Of a stretch of 20,288 bases of DNA, positions 6,912-14,666 are shown piece by piece. The notes under the pieces are model-generated. The model was not told the DNA's origin. It was given only the letters and a program-made list of their open reading frames with translations, and did not search any database. How positions within the stretch are numbered: position 1 is the stretch's first letter; each line of letters begins with the position of its first letter. Source of the DNA: Firmicutes bacterium UBA4916 (GTDB taxonomy: Bacteria > Bacillota > Clostridia > Tissierellales > Tepidimicrobiaceae); NCBI GenBank assembly GCA_002398845.1, contig DHBY01000080.1:1-20288 (forward strand). The letters run 5' to 3'. A program made the translations under genes and the position numbers.

Positions 6912-8588
6912 TTAGCTTAATCCTACTAGAACACCGCCTATAACAAATATAGATCCTAAAATAAATAATATCAATTGGAACTTAATTTGAAATTTTGCCC
7001 ACTTGCTCCAATCTAGCCTTGCAACACCTAGTACCCCCATCAAGCAGCCAGAAGTTGGTACAATTAGATTTGTCAATCCATCTCCTAATTGAAATGCCAA
7101 TACTGCTACTTGCTTGGAGATGCCTATCAAATCCGAAAGAGGTGCCATTAAAGGCATTGTTATTGCAGCTTGTCCAGATCCGGATACAACAAAGAAATTA
7201 AAGATTGATTGAAATACATACATAACCCATCCAGTAAAGGCAGGCGCCAATCCTTTTAGTGCTTTGCTCATTCCATACAATATTGTATTTAGCACTGAAT
7301 CACTAAAAGGTGAGGAATCACCTAATACCAACACGATTCCTTGAGCCATACCTACAACCAAAGCAGCACCCACCAAATCCTGAGCACCATTCTTAAAAGA
7401 AATAGCTATATCGTCTACAGTCATATTATTTAATTTGAATATTACTCCAATAATTCCTGATACAAGTCCCATGGTAAAAAATATAGTGGCTATTTCAGGT
7501 ATATAATATCCATACTTAGTTACGCCCCATATTACCCATATAATACCTAATAATATTACCAACATAACTAACCCATGTCCTACTGTAAAATCAATTTTTT
7601 CTGTTTTTTCAGTCTTAAAATCTTTCCTGTAATACTCATCAGAATCATAAGATACAGATAACTTTGGATCATTTTTGATTTTTTTGGCATATTTAATTAA
7701 AAATAAAATACTAACGATATTAAACACTATATACATAAATATTCTAAATCCTGCTCCTGACATAATAGGAATCCCTGCAATACCTTGAGCTATACTTACG
7801 CTAAATGGATTCATCCATGAGGTTGCAAATCCAATTTGAGTTGCTCCATAGGTAATCATTATTCCTACCACTGCATCATAACCCATAGCAATAACTAATG
7901 GTACAATTATCATTGCAAATGGAATAGCCTCTTCCCCCATTCCAAATACTGCACCACCTAGTGAAAATAATATAAAAAGCAATGGTATTATTGCCACTTC
8001 TTTTCCTTGAGTTTTAGATATTACATCTCCTATTCCCGCTTCCACAGCTCCTGTTCGAAGAATTATACCAAAAGCTCCTCCAACTACTAGTATAAATGCA
8101 ACAACTCCAACTGCTGATCCCCATTTGTCTCCCTTAACTAAACCCTCAAACATATAGTTTAGGAAACCAATTTCTCCATTACTTTCAAATAATTTTACTC
8201 CTTTTCTTTCCCCATTGCTGACATAGCTGCCATATTCTTGAACTACTTTAAATTTCATCGTGCCATTATCTTCATACCGTAGTGCGCTTGCCTTGGTCTT
8301 TTTTATGGCACCATAAGGCTCTTTAGCATCTTTTTGTGTTAATGTGGCTTCGTCTTCCCCAGTAGCATCAAAAATAAATTCTTTCCCATCTACGGTAAAT
8401 TTAGAGCTTTCTCCATCTTGAATCTCTGCAATAATATTGTTATTTGCATCATATACCATATATTCTACTTCAAACCTGCCAACTGGAACAATATAAGTGA
8501 TTATGGCGGCTACAAATACTATGAAGAATATAATGACATAGGTATCTGGTACCTTAAATGTTTTTTTCTTTTTTGTTACTTCAGTCAT
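6912..8588 (-). CDS. YfcC-family (DcuC-type superfamily) transporter
   Basis: A 558-residue polytopic carrier of the YfcC family in the C4-dicarboxylate (DcuC-like) group. TM1 is at about residues 17-36 and ends in TYIVPVGRFE, which resembles the family's typical 'P-x-G-x-F/Y' exit motif. TM2 starts near 156. Later glycine-rich hairpins such as GGAVFGMGEEAIPFAM and the segment FNFFVVSGSGQAAITMPLMAP fit this superfamily. The loop between TM1 and TM2 (about 37-150) is unusually long and polar. YfcC relatives are thought to move basic amino acids or carboxylates, but few have been tested. It follows the isoaspartyl dipeptidase gene by 127 bases with no terminator seen between them, so co-transcription and transport of a dipeptide, aspartate or related product are plausible. 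The start has AGAGGT 6 bases before the ATG. Confidence 0.82.
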   Translation of the reverse strand: MTEVTKKKKTFKVPDTYVIIFFIVFVAAIITYIVPVGRFEVEYMVYDANNNIIAEIQDGESSKFTVDGKEFIFDATGEDEATLTQKDAKEPYGAIKKTKASALRYEDNGTMKFKVVQEYGSYVSNGERKGVKLFESNGEIGFLNYMFEGLVKGDKWGSAVGVVAFILVVGGAFGIILRTGAVEAGIGDVISKTQGKEVAIIPLLFILFSLGGAVFGMGEEAIPFAMIIVPLVIAMGYDAVVGIMITYGATQIGFATSWMNPFSVSIAQGIAGIPIMSGAGFRIFMYIVFNIVSILFLIKYAKKIKNDPKLSVSYDSDEYYRKDFKTEKTEKIDFTVGHGLVMLVILLGIIWVIWGVTKYGYYIPEIATIFFTMGLVSGIIGVIFKLNNMTVDDIAISFKNGAQDLVGAALVVGMAQGIVLVLGDSSPFSDSVLNTILYGMSKALKGLAPAFTGWVMYVFQSIFNFFVVSGSGQAAITMPLMAPLSDLIGISKQVAVLAFQLGDGLTNLIVPTSGCLMGVLGVARLDWSKWAKFQIKFQLILFILGSIFVIGGVLVGLS

Positions 8589-8714
8589 CTAAATACCTCT
8601 TTCCATTTTAATATATCCAAACTTTAATCTAAAAAAAGTTAATTTCTAAACTCTTAATCAACAGTTTATTTTTCAAAGGATTTACCTCTTATAGGAAAAA
8701 ATTCTCTGATTATC

Positions 8715-9887
8715 TTATTCAAAAGTTCCTTTTACAACTGGTTTTCCTTTTGATACCATAGTTTTTCCCATTGCTATAACAGTTTCTATTTCTAGTGTAT
8801 TCTTATCAAGAATTACTATATCTGCATCCCTTTCTTTTTCTATATATCCTTTATTTGATAATTTCAATGCATCAGCAGGATTTGCAGTTATAACTCTTAA
8901 GGCTGTATCCATAGAAATGTTTTCTTTCAAAATAGCATCCTTAACTTCCTTGTATAGGGAAGTTACCTTTCCTATCCCTAAAGCTATAAATTTCCCATCT
9001 TCATCAAATTCTGGCATACTTCCCTGTCCATCTGATGAAAATGTAATATTGGCCTGTGATGCTCCTTCATCTAATAATATCTTTAATGCCTTGCTGCATT
9101 TCACTTCCCCTTCCTCTAGAAATTTTTCGTTGGTACTTGTAGTGAAGTCGACGATTCCACCTTTTTTAGCATACTCGATGGATTCAGCGAATAGCTCTGG
9201 GTTTCTACCCATATGGGTTGGAATAAATTGAGTTATTGGTATTTCAGTTTTTTCGGCAATTTCTTCTATGAAACTAATTTGTCTTTTTCCATCCCCAACA
9301 TGAATATTCACTACTCCTGCCTTTCCAGATAGTATTCCTCCAACCCTAGCCTCTGCAGCTATCTTTGAGAAATCTTCAATAGTTGGCTGGCTTGAACGAT
9401 GGTCAGATAAAGCTACTTCTCCTACACCAATTATTTTATCAATTAATATGATATCATCCTGAATACTACCAGTTAAGGTCCTTATAGGCACTTGATACGA
9501 TCCAGTGTATATATACGTTGTAATGCCTTCCTCCTCAAGCCCATTTGCCTTAGCTATTAAATTCGCCATATTTCTCGTAGTACCATCTGTACCTAAAACT
9601 CCTATTACTGTTGTAACTCCCCCAGTAGTAATATCCGTTAGCTGTATTTCTGGCGTACGGGTTTTAAAACTACCTTCGCCCCCACCTCCACATATATGAA
9701 CATGGGAATCTATAAAACCAGGAACTACATATTTACCATCAGCATCTATAATTTCTATATCCACAAAATCTTCTGGTACATTTAATTCATCTCCTATATA
9801 GCCAATTTTGTCACCTGTTAATAATATATCCTTTTTGCCTAGGTAATTAGGATTATAAACTTCCCCATTTTTTATTAGTTTTAACAT
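8715..9887 (-). CDS. iadA: Isoaspartyl dipeptidase (beta-aspartyl-peptidase)
   Basis: A 390-residue amidohydrolase-superfamily enzyme that cleaves beta-aspartyl (isoaspartyl) dipeptides, the residue left when damaged proteins are degraded; cytoplasmic. Residue numbers are for the ATG start. Metal ligands are visible: HVH at 62/64 in GFIDSHVHICGGGGE, Glu71, His196 (NIHVGD), His225 (PTHMGR) and Asp286 (SSDGQGS). The segment GEVALSDHRSSQP aligns with E. coli IadA GVKCAISDHRS, but the carboxylated metal-bridging lysine is replaced by Glu157. The C-terminus (DADIVILD, VKGTFE) is typical. The frame could begin at GTG 9893, only 3 bases from GGAGG. ATG at 9887, 9 bases away, is preferred. It heads a two-gene unit with the YfcC-type carrier. 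Confidence 0.93.
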   Translation of the reverse strand: MLKLIKNGEVYNPNYLGKKDILLTGDKIGYIGDELNVPEDFVDIEIIDADGKYVVPGFIDSHVHICGGGGEGSFKTRTPEIQLTDITTGGVTTVIGVLGTDGTTRNMANLIAKANGLEEEGITTYIYTGSYQVPIRTLTGSIQDDIILIDKIIGVGEVALSDHRSSQPTIEDFSKIAAEARVGGILSGKAGVVNIHVGDGKRQISFIEEIAEKTEIPITQFIPTHMGRNPELFAESIEYAKKGGIVDFTTSTNEKFLEEGEVKCSKALKILLDEGASQANITFSSDGQGSMPEFDEDGKFIALGIGKVTSLYKEVKDAILKENISMDTALRVITANPADALKLSNKGYIEKERDADIVILDKNTLEIETVIAMGKTMVSKGKPVVKGTFE

Positions 9888-9995
9888 GATCACACGCCTC
9901 CATATTTACTATATAATTTGCAAAATTCTTATTAAAAATAAACTTTGATTTTACATCATTTTAATATTAATCTAAATTAGTTGGCAGCCAAAATA

Positions 9996-10035
9996 TTTAC
10001 CCCGTATCCTACTTAGAAGATAAAAAACGGGTAAA
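9996..10035 (-). other. Possible leader hairpin upstream of iadA
   Basis: TTTACCC(C)GT at 9996-10005 pairs with ACGGGTAAA at 10027-10035, nine base pairs with one bulged C and a 21-base loop. It would lie in the iadA leader if transcription starts near 10060. It has no U tract after it on either strand, so it is not a simple terminator. No known riboswitch consensus was recognised. Confidence 0.35.
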
Positions 10036-10066
10036 GGTTAAAATCTTTTATAAACTTTTGCTATAT

Positions 10067-10108
10067 ATTATACCATTAAAACTATCTTAATAACATATAT
10101 ATATTAAG
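10067..10108 (-). promoter_or_regulatory. Putative iadA promoter with overlapping inverted repeat
   Basis: On the minus strand TGGTATAAT (10075-10067) is an extended -10 with a perfect hexamer. No good -35 is present; its place is taken by a 7-base-arm inverted repeat CTTAATA-9-TATTAAG (10086-10108), which could be a regulator site. The predicted leader is about 170 bases long. AT-rich context lowers confidence. Confidence 0.42.
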
Positions 10109-10164
10109 CAATTGGGATGGTTATTTTTGCTTTTCTTTTAATTTTAAAAAAATTGAATATTATT

Positions 10165-10194
10165 TTGTCCTTTAGGGAATAATATTGGTATAAT
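10165..10194 (+). promoter_or_regulatory. Promoter of the 50-residue gene
   Basis: TTGTCC (10165-10170), 18-base spacer and TATAAT (10189-10194). Transcription would start near 10201, at or just beside the ribosome site AGAGGA, so the leader would be very short. Confidence 0.55.
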
Positions 10195-10214
10195 TAAACG
10201 AGAGGAAGATATAT

Positions 10215-10367
10215 ATGGATCAAAAATTTGTCGTTGTAATTGATGATAAGTTTTCTCATCCTATGTCTAAAGACGAAGCTATAAAAACTGTTAAAAGCTA
10301 TGACCATAAAGGAGTAACTGCCTATATGGTATCTGAAGAAGAAGCAAAAAGAATAAAAACTTCATAA
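10215..10367 (+). CDS. Conserved-looking 50-residue protein of unknown function
   Basis: A short frame of 50 codons starting MDQKFVVVIDDKFSHPMSKD and ending EEEAKRIKTS. AGAGGA (10201-10206) lies 8 bases before the ATG, a promoter lies upstream, and a strong terminator starts 8 bases after the TAA. This full transcription unit is the main evidence that it is real. The pattern suggests a beta strand (KFVVVID), a helix (SKDEAIKTVKSYD), a second strand (VTAYMVS) and a C-terminal helix. There is no signal peptide or membrane span, so it is probably cytoplasmic. I do not recognise a named family and give no function. Confidence 0.75.
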   Translation: MDQKFVVVIDDKFSHPMSKDEAIKTVKSYDHKGVTAYMVSEEEAKRIKTS

Positions 10368-10375
10368 CTTTAAGT

Positions 10376-10408
10376 AATGAAAAGGGATGGTAACCATCCC
10401 TTTTCATT
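10376..10408. terminator. Bidirectional terminator between the small gene and brnQ
   Basis: A perfect 15-base-pair stem, AATGAAAAGGGATGG (10376-10390) and its complement (10394-10408), with loop TAA. The plus strand continues with TTATT and the arms themselves supply TTTTCATTTT. It lies between two convergent stops (10367 and 10412) and can end both transcripts. Confidence 0.88.
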
Positions 10409-10411
10409 TTA

Positions 10412-11704
10412 TTAAAATTCAGCAGGAATATTTTCTTTAGGTGTTATAAAATGGCCTACTACTCCGCCTATTATAGCAGGTATTACCCACGAAAAGCCTG
10501 ATGATGCCAATGGCAGCATAGATATAAGTTTCGTTATATTTCCCTTCACTCCTAGCATACTTAATGAATCAATGGCACTTACTACTAATGTAGCATAAAT
10601 AGCAAACTTGTAAACATTATCATTTTTGATATAATCCCCCAGAAACACAGTTAATAAAACCAGCACTATTACCATAGGATACATAAATACCAATATAGGT
10701 TCTGCAAAAGATATTATAGCCTCTACACCTTTATAGGACATAACAGTACTAAATATGATAGTCCCTATTACTATAGTTTCATATTTAATCTTTCCTTTGC
10801 TTACTTGGTTAAAATATTGGCCTACAGTAGCGGTAAGCCCTATAGCTGTAGTTATACAAGCCAAAGATACAGCCAACCCTAGCCCCAATTCTCCAAAGCT
10901 TTTCAATGAATTATTAGCTATATTCATTATTAAATCGGTTTTTGCAATATCCTTAGAAAATAATGATCCTCCCGTAGCTCCTAAATATCCTAAGCCCCCA
11001 TATACAAAGGTTAGACCTGCTACAGCAATTATGCCAGCTTTTTTGGTCATTGACATTTGTTCTTTGTCATCATATCCACGTTGGGTTAAAGAAGCAGATA
11101 TAATGCCTCCAAATAAAATTGCCGCCAATGCATCCATTGTTTGATAGCCCTGTGTAAACCCATCAGAAAATGGTTTCACTATATCCTCTTCAATCGGCTC
11201 TCCCATGGGGTAGACAATCCCTCTTATGATAAGTAAAGCTAATAATATAAGTAGTGCTGGCGTTAGTATTTTCCCTATTTTATCTATTACATTTGTGGGT
11301 TTTATAACGAGAGCTAAAGTAATCCCAAAATAGATAACGGAAAATACTATGGGATTTGCGTTAGGAAACATGGGTAGTATCCCCATTTCGAATGCAGTAG
11401 CTCCAGTCCTTGGTATAGCCAACAATGGTCCTATGGCCAATACTACTGTAATTCCTAAAAATTTGCTAAAAATCGGGGATACTTTCTTCCCTAGTTTATC
11501 TACACCTCCCCCTACTTTAGCAGAAGCTATGATTCCTAAAAGGGGCAATCCTATACCCGTTAAAAGGAATCCTACCATGGCCCAGTTCCACTTATCTCCC
11601 GATATCAATCCTAAAAAGGGTGGAAAAATCAAATTACCCGCCCCAAAAAACATAGAAAACAGCGCTGCTCCAAGTATCAATGCATCATTCCTCTTCTTTG
11701 CCAT
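10412..11704 (-). CDS. brnQ: Branched-chain amino acid transport system II carrier protein
   Basis: A 430-residue LIVCS-family symporter that imports leucine, isoleucine and valine with Na+ or H+ across the cytoplasmic membrane. The N-terminus shows the diagnostic ALFSMFFGAGNLIFPPFLG (residues 14-32). AIPRTGATAFEMG (96-108) and the LFGGIISASLTQRGY region (about 197-211) also match BrnQ. About 12 hydrophobic segments are seen and length is normal. The ATG has AAAGGAGA 6 bases upstream. A good promoter with an embedded CodY-like box precedes it, and a terminator follows directly, so it is a single-gene unit. It is the second branched-chain importer in the window besides livKHMGF. Confidence 0.93.
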   Translation of the reverse strand: MAKKRNDALILGAALFSMFFGAGNLIFPPFLGLISGDKWNWAMVGFLLTGIGLPLLGIIASAKVGGGVDKLGKKVSPIFSKFLGITVVLAIGPLLAIPRTGATAFEMGILPMFPNANPIVFSVIYFGITLALVIKPTNVIDKIGKILTPALLILLALLIIRGIVYPMGEPIEEDIVKPFSDGFTQGYQTMDALAAILFGGIISASLTQRGYDDKEQMSMTKKAGIIAVAGLTFVYGGLGYLGATGGSLFSKDIAKTDLIMNIANNSLKSFGELGLGLAVSLACITTAIGLTATVGQYFNQVSKGKIKYETIVIGTIIFSTVMSYKGVEAIISFAEPILVFMYPMVIVLVLLTVFLGDYIKNDNVYKFAIYATLVVSAIDSLSMLGVKGNITKLISMLPLASSGFSWVIPAIIGGVVGHFITPKENIPAEF

Positions 11705-11751
11705 ATAAACTCTCCTTTCCTATGCTCGTCTTATTGTTAATAATAGTTTAT

Positions 11752-11780
11752 ATTTTATCATTGTTCGGAAAATTTGGCAA
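11752..11780 (-). promoter_or_regulatory. brnQ promoter
   Basis: On the minus strand TTGCCA (11780-11775), a 17-base spacer and TAAAAT (11757-11752). The predicted start near 11745 gives a leader of about 40 bases ending in AAAGGAGA. Confidence 0.65.
11760..11774. promoter_or_regulatory. CodY-like box in the brnQ promoter
   Basis: On the minus strand AATTTTCCGAACAAT matches the CodY consensus AATTTTCWGAAAATT at 12 of 15 positions. It fills the spacer between -35 and -10, where a bound repressor would block polymerase. CodY senses branched-chain amino acids and GTP, and brnQ is a known CodY target in other Firmicutes. That this species encodes CodY is not shown here. Confidence 0.6.
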
Positions 11781-11850
11781 ACGTGGAATATTGTTAATTT
11801 TTAGACATAATGTTAATTAATAAACAATGTTTCCCTAGATCTTGAAACAA

Positions 11851-11902
11851 AAGACCCATACACTAAAGCCAACTAAAAAATTAGCTCCCGTGTATGGGTC
11901 TT
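11851..11902 (-). terminator. Terminator after murJ
   Basis: A perfect 13-base-pair stem, AAGACCCATACAC (11851-11863) and its complement (11890-11902), with a 26-base loop that can form a small inner stem. On the minus strand it is followed by TTTGTTTC. It begins 19 bases after the murJ stop. Confidence 0.8.
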
Positions 11903-11921
11903 ATAACCCTATTAAGTTTCG

Positions 11922-13472
11922 TTATTTTCTCGCCCTTTTTGTTAGAGCTGACAAGAGTATTCTTATTTCCTTTACCCTTAATATGCAGCACAATAAAAAG
12001 TATACTAAGGCTCCTATTGCCACTGATATCAGTAGTCCTATTAATTCTATTATCTTTTTATTAGGGAATAACGGCATTAGTCCAAAGAACAAGCCATATA
12101 CTACGACCCCCATTACTATAGATGCAAGTAAAGTTTTAGCAAAGCATATTAAGTATTTTTTAAGCCCCATAGGCCCTATTTTTTTCCTTAAATCTAAAAA
12201 TAACAATAAAGTTGTAAAAGTAGCTGATATACTTGTGGCTAAAGCTAATCCTGAGTGAGCCATATATCTTACGAGAATAAGATTTAACACTATGTTTAAT
12301 CCAACAGCTATAGCCCCGTTTACCATAGGTGTTTTTGTATCTTGAAATGAGTAATAAACCTTATTTAACATAAGTCTTAAAGATGCCCCCACTAATCCTA
12401 AAGAATAAAATATCAATGCACTTGAGGTCATTTGAGTTGCTACTTCGTTAAAAGCACCTCTCTCAAAAAATATCCTTACCATAGGTTTGGCTAATATCAA
12501 TATCCCTATAGTTGCAGGTACAGTTATTATTAATATTATATTGATTCCCTCTCCCATTATCTTTCTCACTTGTCCTTCATCATCTTGGGAAAATGCCCTA
12601 GATAACATAGGAAATATAACGGTGGTAATAGCCATAACGAATACAGATATTATAAGATCATTTATCTTTGAGGCATAGGATAGGGCAGATATACTTCCTT
12701 CTACTAGACTAGAAGCCAAAGTTTTATCTATTACCGTATTGATTTGCTGCACTGCAGAACCTATCAATACGGGAAGGACCAATAATAATGACTTCTTCAA
12801 ATATTTATCATTTAAATCAATATCTAAACTATATCTATAACCCTGATGCTTAATTGCTGGAACTTGGATTAAGAATTGGGTAGAGGCTGCAGCAACACTG
12901 GCCAACATTAGACCCTCTATATACCCTTTTTTCGCAAAGGCAAATATAAATATTATAAATACAAGATTATAGGGAATTCCCATAATAGCCGGTGGCCCAA
13001 ATATTTCACTACTATGAAGATATCCAGAAAAAGTATAGGTAAATCCTAAAAATATAATAATGGGTAAACCTATTCTATTTAATTTCACCGCTAAATCAAA
13101 TTGTTTCCCAGTAAAGCCTTTAGCTAATATTTTAATTACCATAGGAGAAAAGAAAAATCCCAGAATAGCCAATATTATAGTTATAAAGAACACCACATTC
13201 AACACATTGTTTAGAAATTTTAATTTTCCTTGTCTACCCTTTTTCTCTTCTATTTCTGTAAATATTGGAATTAAAGTGGTATTTAAAGATGTCCCTATGG
13301 TGGTCATTATAATCACTGTGGCTGTCATAGCAACAAAATAAGTATCCGTTTCATAACCTGAACCGTATTTGGAAGCTATTAAAATTTCTCTTAAAAATCC
13401 TAGGAACTTACTAATCAAAGTAAATATCGCAATCATTGCTGCTGACTGGGCGACTTTTCGGGTGTTTGTCAT
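11922..13472 (-). CDS. murJ: Lipid II flippase MurJ
   Basis: A 516-residue MOP-superfamily protein with about 14 hydrophobic segments. MurJ flips the peptidoglycan precursor lipid II from the inner to the outer face of the membrane. The N-terminus SKFLGFLREILIASKYG (residues 21-37) and ETDTYFVA (41-48) carry Arg28 and Asp43, which align with E. coli Arg24 and Asp39, residues reported as needed for function. GSAVQQINTVIDKTLAS (about 238-254) and FFERGAFN (about 334-341) are also typical. The ATG overlaps the stop of the upstream acyltransferase gene as ATGA, with AAAGGAAG 7 bases upstream. It is the last gene of its unit. Many Firmicutes also have Amj or extra MurJ-like proteins, so essentiality cannot be inferred. 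Confidence 0.9.
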   Translation of the reverse strand: MTNTRKVAQSAAMIAIFTLISKFLGFLREILIASKYGSGYETDTYFVAMTATVIIMTTIGTSLNTTLIPIFTEIEEKKGRQGKLKFLNNVLNVVFFITIILAILGFFFSPMVIKILAKGFTGKQFDLAVKLNRIGLPIIIFLGFTYTFSGYLHSSEIFGPPAIMGIPYNLVFIIFIFAFAKKGYIEGLMLASVAAASTQFLIQVPAIKHQGYRYSLDIDLNDKYLKKSLLLVLPVLIGSAVQQINTVIDKTLASSLVEGSISALSYASKINDLIISVFVMAITTVIFPMLSRAFSQDDEGQVRKIMGEGINIILIITVPATIGILILAKPMVRIFFERGAFNEVATQMTSSALIFYSLGLVGASLRLMLNKVYYSFQDTKTPMVNGAIAVGLNIVLNLILVRYMAHSGLALATSISATFTTLLLFLDLRKKIGPMGLKKYLICFAKTLLASIVMGVVVYGLFFGLMPLFPNKKIIELIGLLISVAIGALVYFLLCCILRVKEIRILLSALTKRARK

Positions 13473-14617
13473 ACATATTCTTCCTTTCTCAATCTCTTAA
13501 ATTTATATTTAGGAACTTTGCCTATTAATATCCATCTACTTTCTAATGTTCCAATCAAAAGTACAAATACAAAAGTTAACACAAGACCTAATCCACATAT
13601 TAATACTATAGAAGATAATCTGCTAAATCCTATATGATTGGGAAAGTAACCCATTAAATTTCTTTTTAATGTTTCTAATATTAATGGATGAGAAAAATAT
13701 ATTCCAAAGGAATAGGTTCCAAAGTTTTTTAATCCATTAAATTTCCCTACCATTTTCCTAGTCAACCAAATGAGAACTGGCATAGTAAATATAGCATAAA
13801 TCATAGTTTGAGGTCTAATAGAACCAAATCTATCATAAAAATCTCTTCCACCATTAGCCCAAATATTCATATAGACTTGTCCTATGTAAATAATAGTTAC
13901 AATTATGTATCCTAAAAATATTTTATTTATGTTTTCTTCAATATATTTAACAGTTTCATGATAGTGAATTCCTATTAATCCTCCAGCTATAAAATAGAAA
14001 CACCAACTAAATAAGGTTTTCCAATAGTATAGATTAAACATTCCTATTATACCAGTTGCATTGGGATTTTTAAAGTAGTATCCATATATTAACACCATGC
14101 CCTGGAATATGAAAAATAAAGTGAAAACTCTAAAGGGCTTTTCCTCCATAGGCTTAGCCAAATACTTTATTAGTAAAGGCAATATGATATAAAACTGGAA
14201 TATTAAAAAAATAAAATATAGATGTGAGAAAGATTCTCCTAACAATATTCCCCTACCTAAGCCTATTAATCTCCTCCCTGTTATAGATAATCCATTTATG
14301 TACGATGTATATATAAAATATATAGTAGACCATATTATGTACGGTATCAATATAAACTTAAACTTTTTTTTGTAGAATTTTTTAATATCAAATTCATCTA
14401 TAGATCTATAATTATAGAACAAAACCAATCCCGAAACCATCATAAAAATAGGGCTGCCAAATCTAAAGAATTGATTTAAAAATATACCTAAGTACATAGC
14501 CTTTGAGCCATATTCTGAATAAACTGCAAAGCTGCCAGAAGCATGAATGATTAAAATTCCCATGGCAGCTATAGCCCTAATATAGTATAGCTCTTTTATT
14601 TCCTTACGTCTTGCCAT
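13469..14617 (-). CDS. Membrane acyltransferase, acyltransferase-3 family
   Basis: A 382-residue protein with about 10 hydrophobic segments, matching the acyltransferase-3 (OatA/NodX-like) fold that moves acyl groups such as acetyl across the membrane onto cell-surface sugars. Near the N-terminus, ELYYIRAIAAMGILIIHASG contains the conserved Arg14 and His25; HLYFIFLIFQFYIILPLL (about 132-149) and GTYSFGIYFSHPLILE (about 300-315) are further family landmarks. There is no extracytoplasmic SGNH domain, unlike full OatA. GAGAGGA lies 7 bases before the ATG. Its ATGA overlap with murJ suggests work on a cell-wall or surface polymer, but the acceptor is unknown. Transcription probably begins at the extended -10 promoter overlapping the upstream stop codon. 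Confidence 0.85.
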   Translation of the reverse strand: MARRKEIKELYYIRAIAAMGILIIHASGSFAVYSEYGSKAMYLGIFLNQFFRFGSPIFMMVSGLVLFYNYRSIDEFDIKKFYKKKFKFILIPYIIWSTIYFIYTSYINGLSITGRRLIGLGRGILLGESFSHLYFIFLIFQFYIILPLLIKYLAKPMEEKPFRVFTLFFIFQGMVLIYGYYFKNPNATGIIGMFNLYYWKTLFSWCFYFIAGGLIGIHYHETVKYIEENINKIFLGYIIVTIIYIGQVYMNIWANGGRDFYDRFGSIRPQTMIYAIFTMPVLIWLTRKMVGKFNGLKNFGTYSFGIYFSHPLILETLKRNLMGYFPNHIGFSRLSSIVLICGLGLVLTFVFVLLIGTLESRWILIGKVPKYKFKRLRKEEYV

Positions 14618-14657
14618 TCGAATTTCCTCTCCCCTTTATTATTTGTTACATTTATAC

Positions 14658-14666
14658 ATTATATCA
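14658..14666 (-). promoter_or_regulatory. Extended -10 promoter of the acyltransferase-murJ operon
   Basis: The minus strand reads TGATATAAT (14666-14658), a perfect extended -10. The -35 region has no good match. The hexamer overlaps the TAA stop of the SLH gene (14661-14659). The predicted start near 14651 gives a leader of about 34 bases. Confidence 0.55.

Larger units (their letters stand above)
9888..10214. other. 327-base divergent gap between iadA and the 50-residue gene
   Basis: It contains a putative iadA promoter with an overlapping inverted repeat (10067-10108), a leader hairpin (9996-10035) and the plus-strand promoter of the small gene (10165-10194). I find no further open frame with a ribosome site and no riboswitch class I recognise. 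Confidence 0.6.

Noticed and set aside
8589..8714. Separate promoter or terminator between iadA and the YfcC-type gene
   Set aside because: Only a weak 6-pair AACTTT/AAAGTT repeat and poor promoter matches are visible, so I treat the two genes as one unit.
11842..12258. 138-codon plus-strand frame opposite the murJ 3' end
   Set aside because: It runs through the murJ terminator hairpin and is antisense to a conserved flippase; no ribosome site seen.
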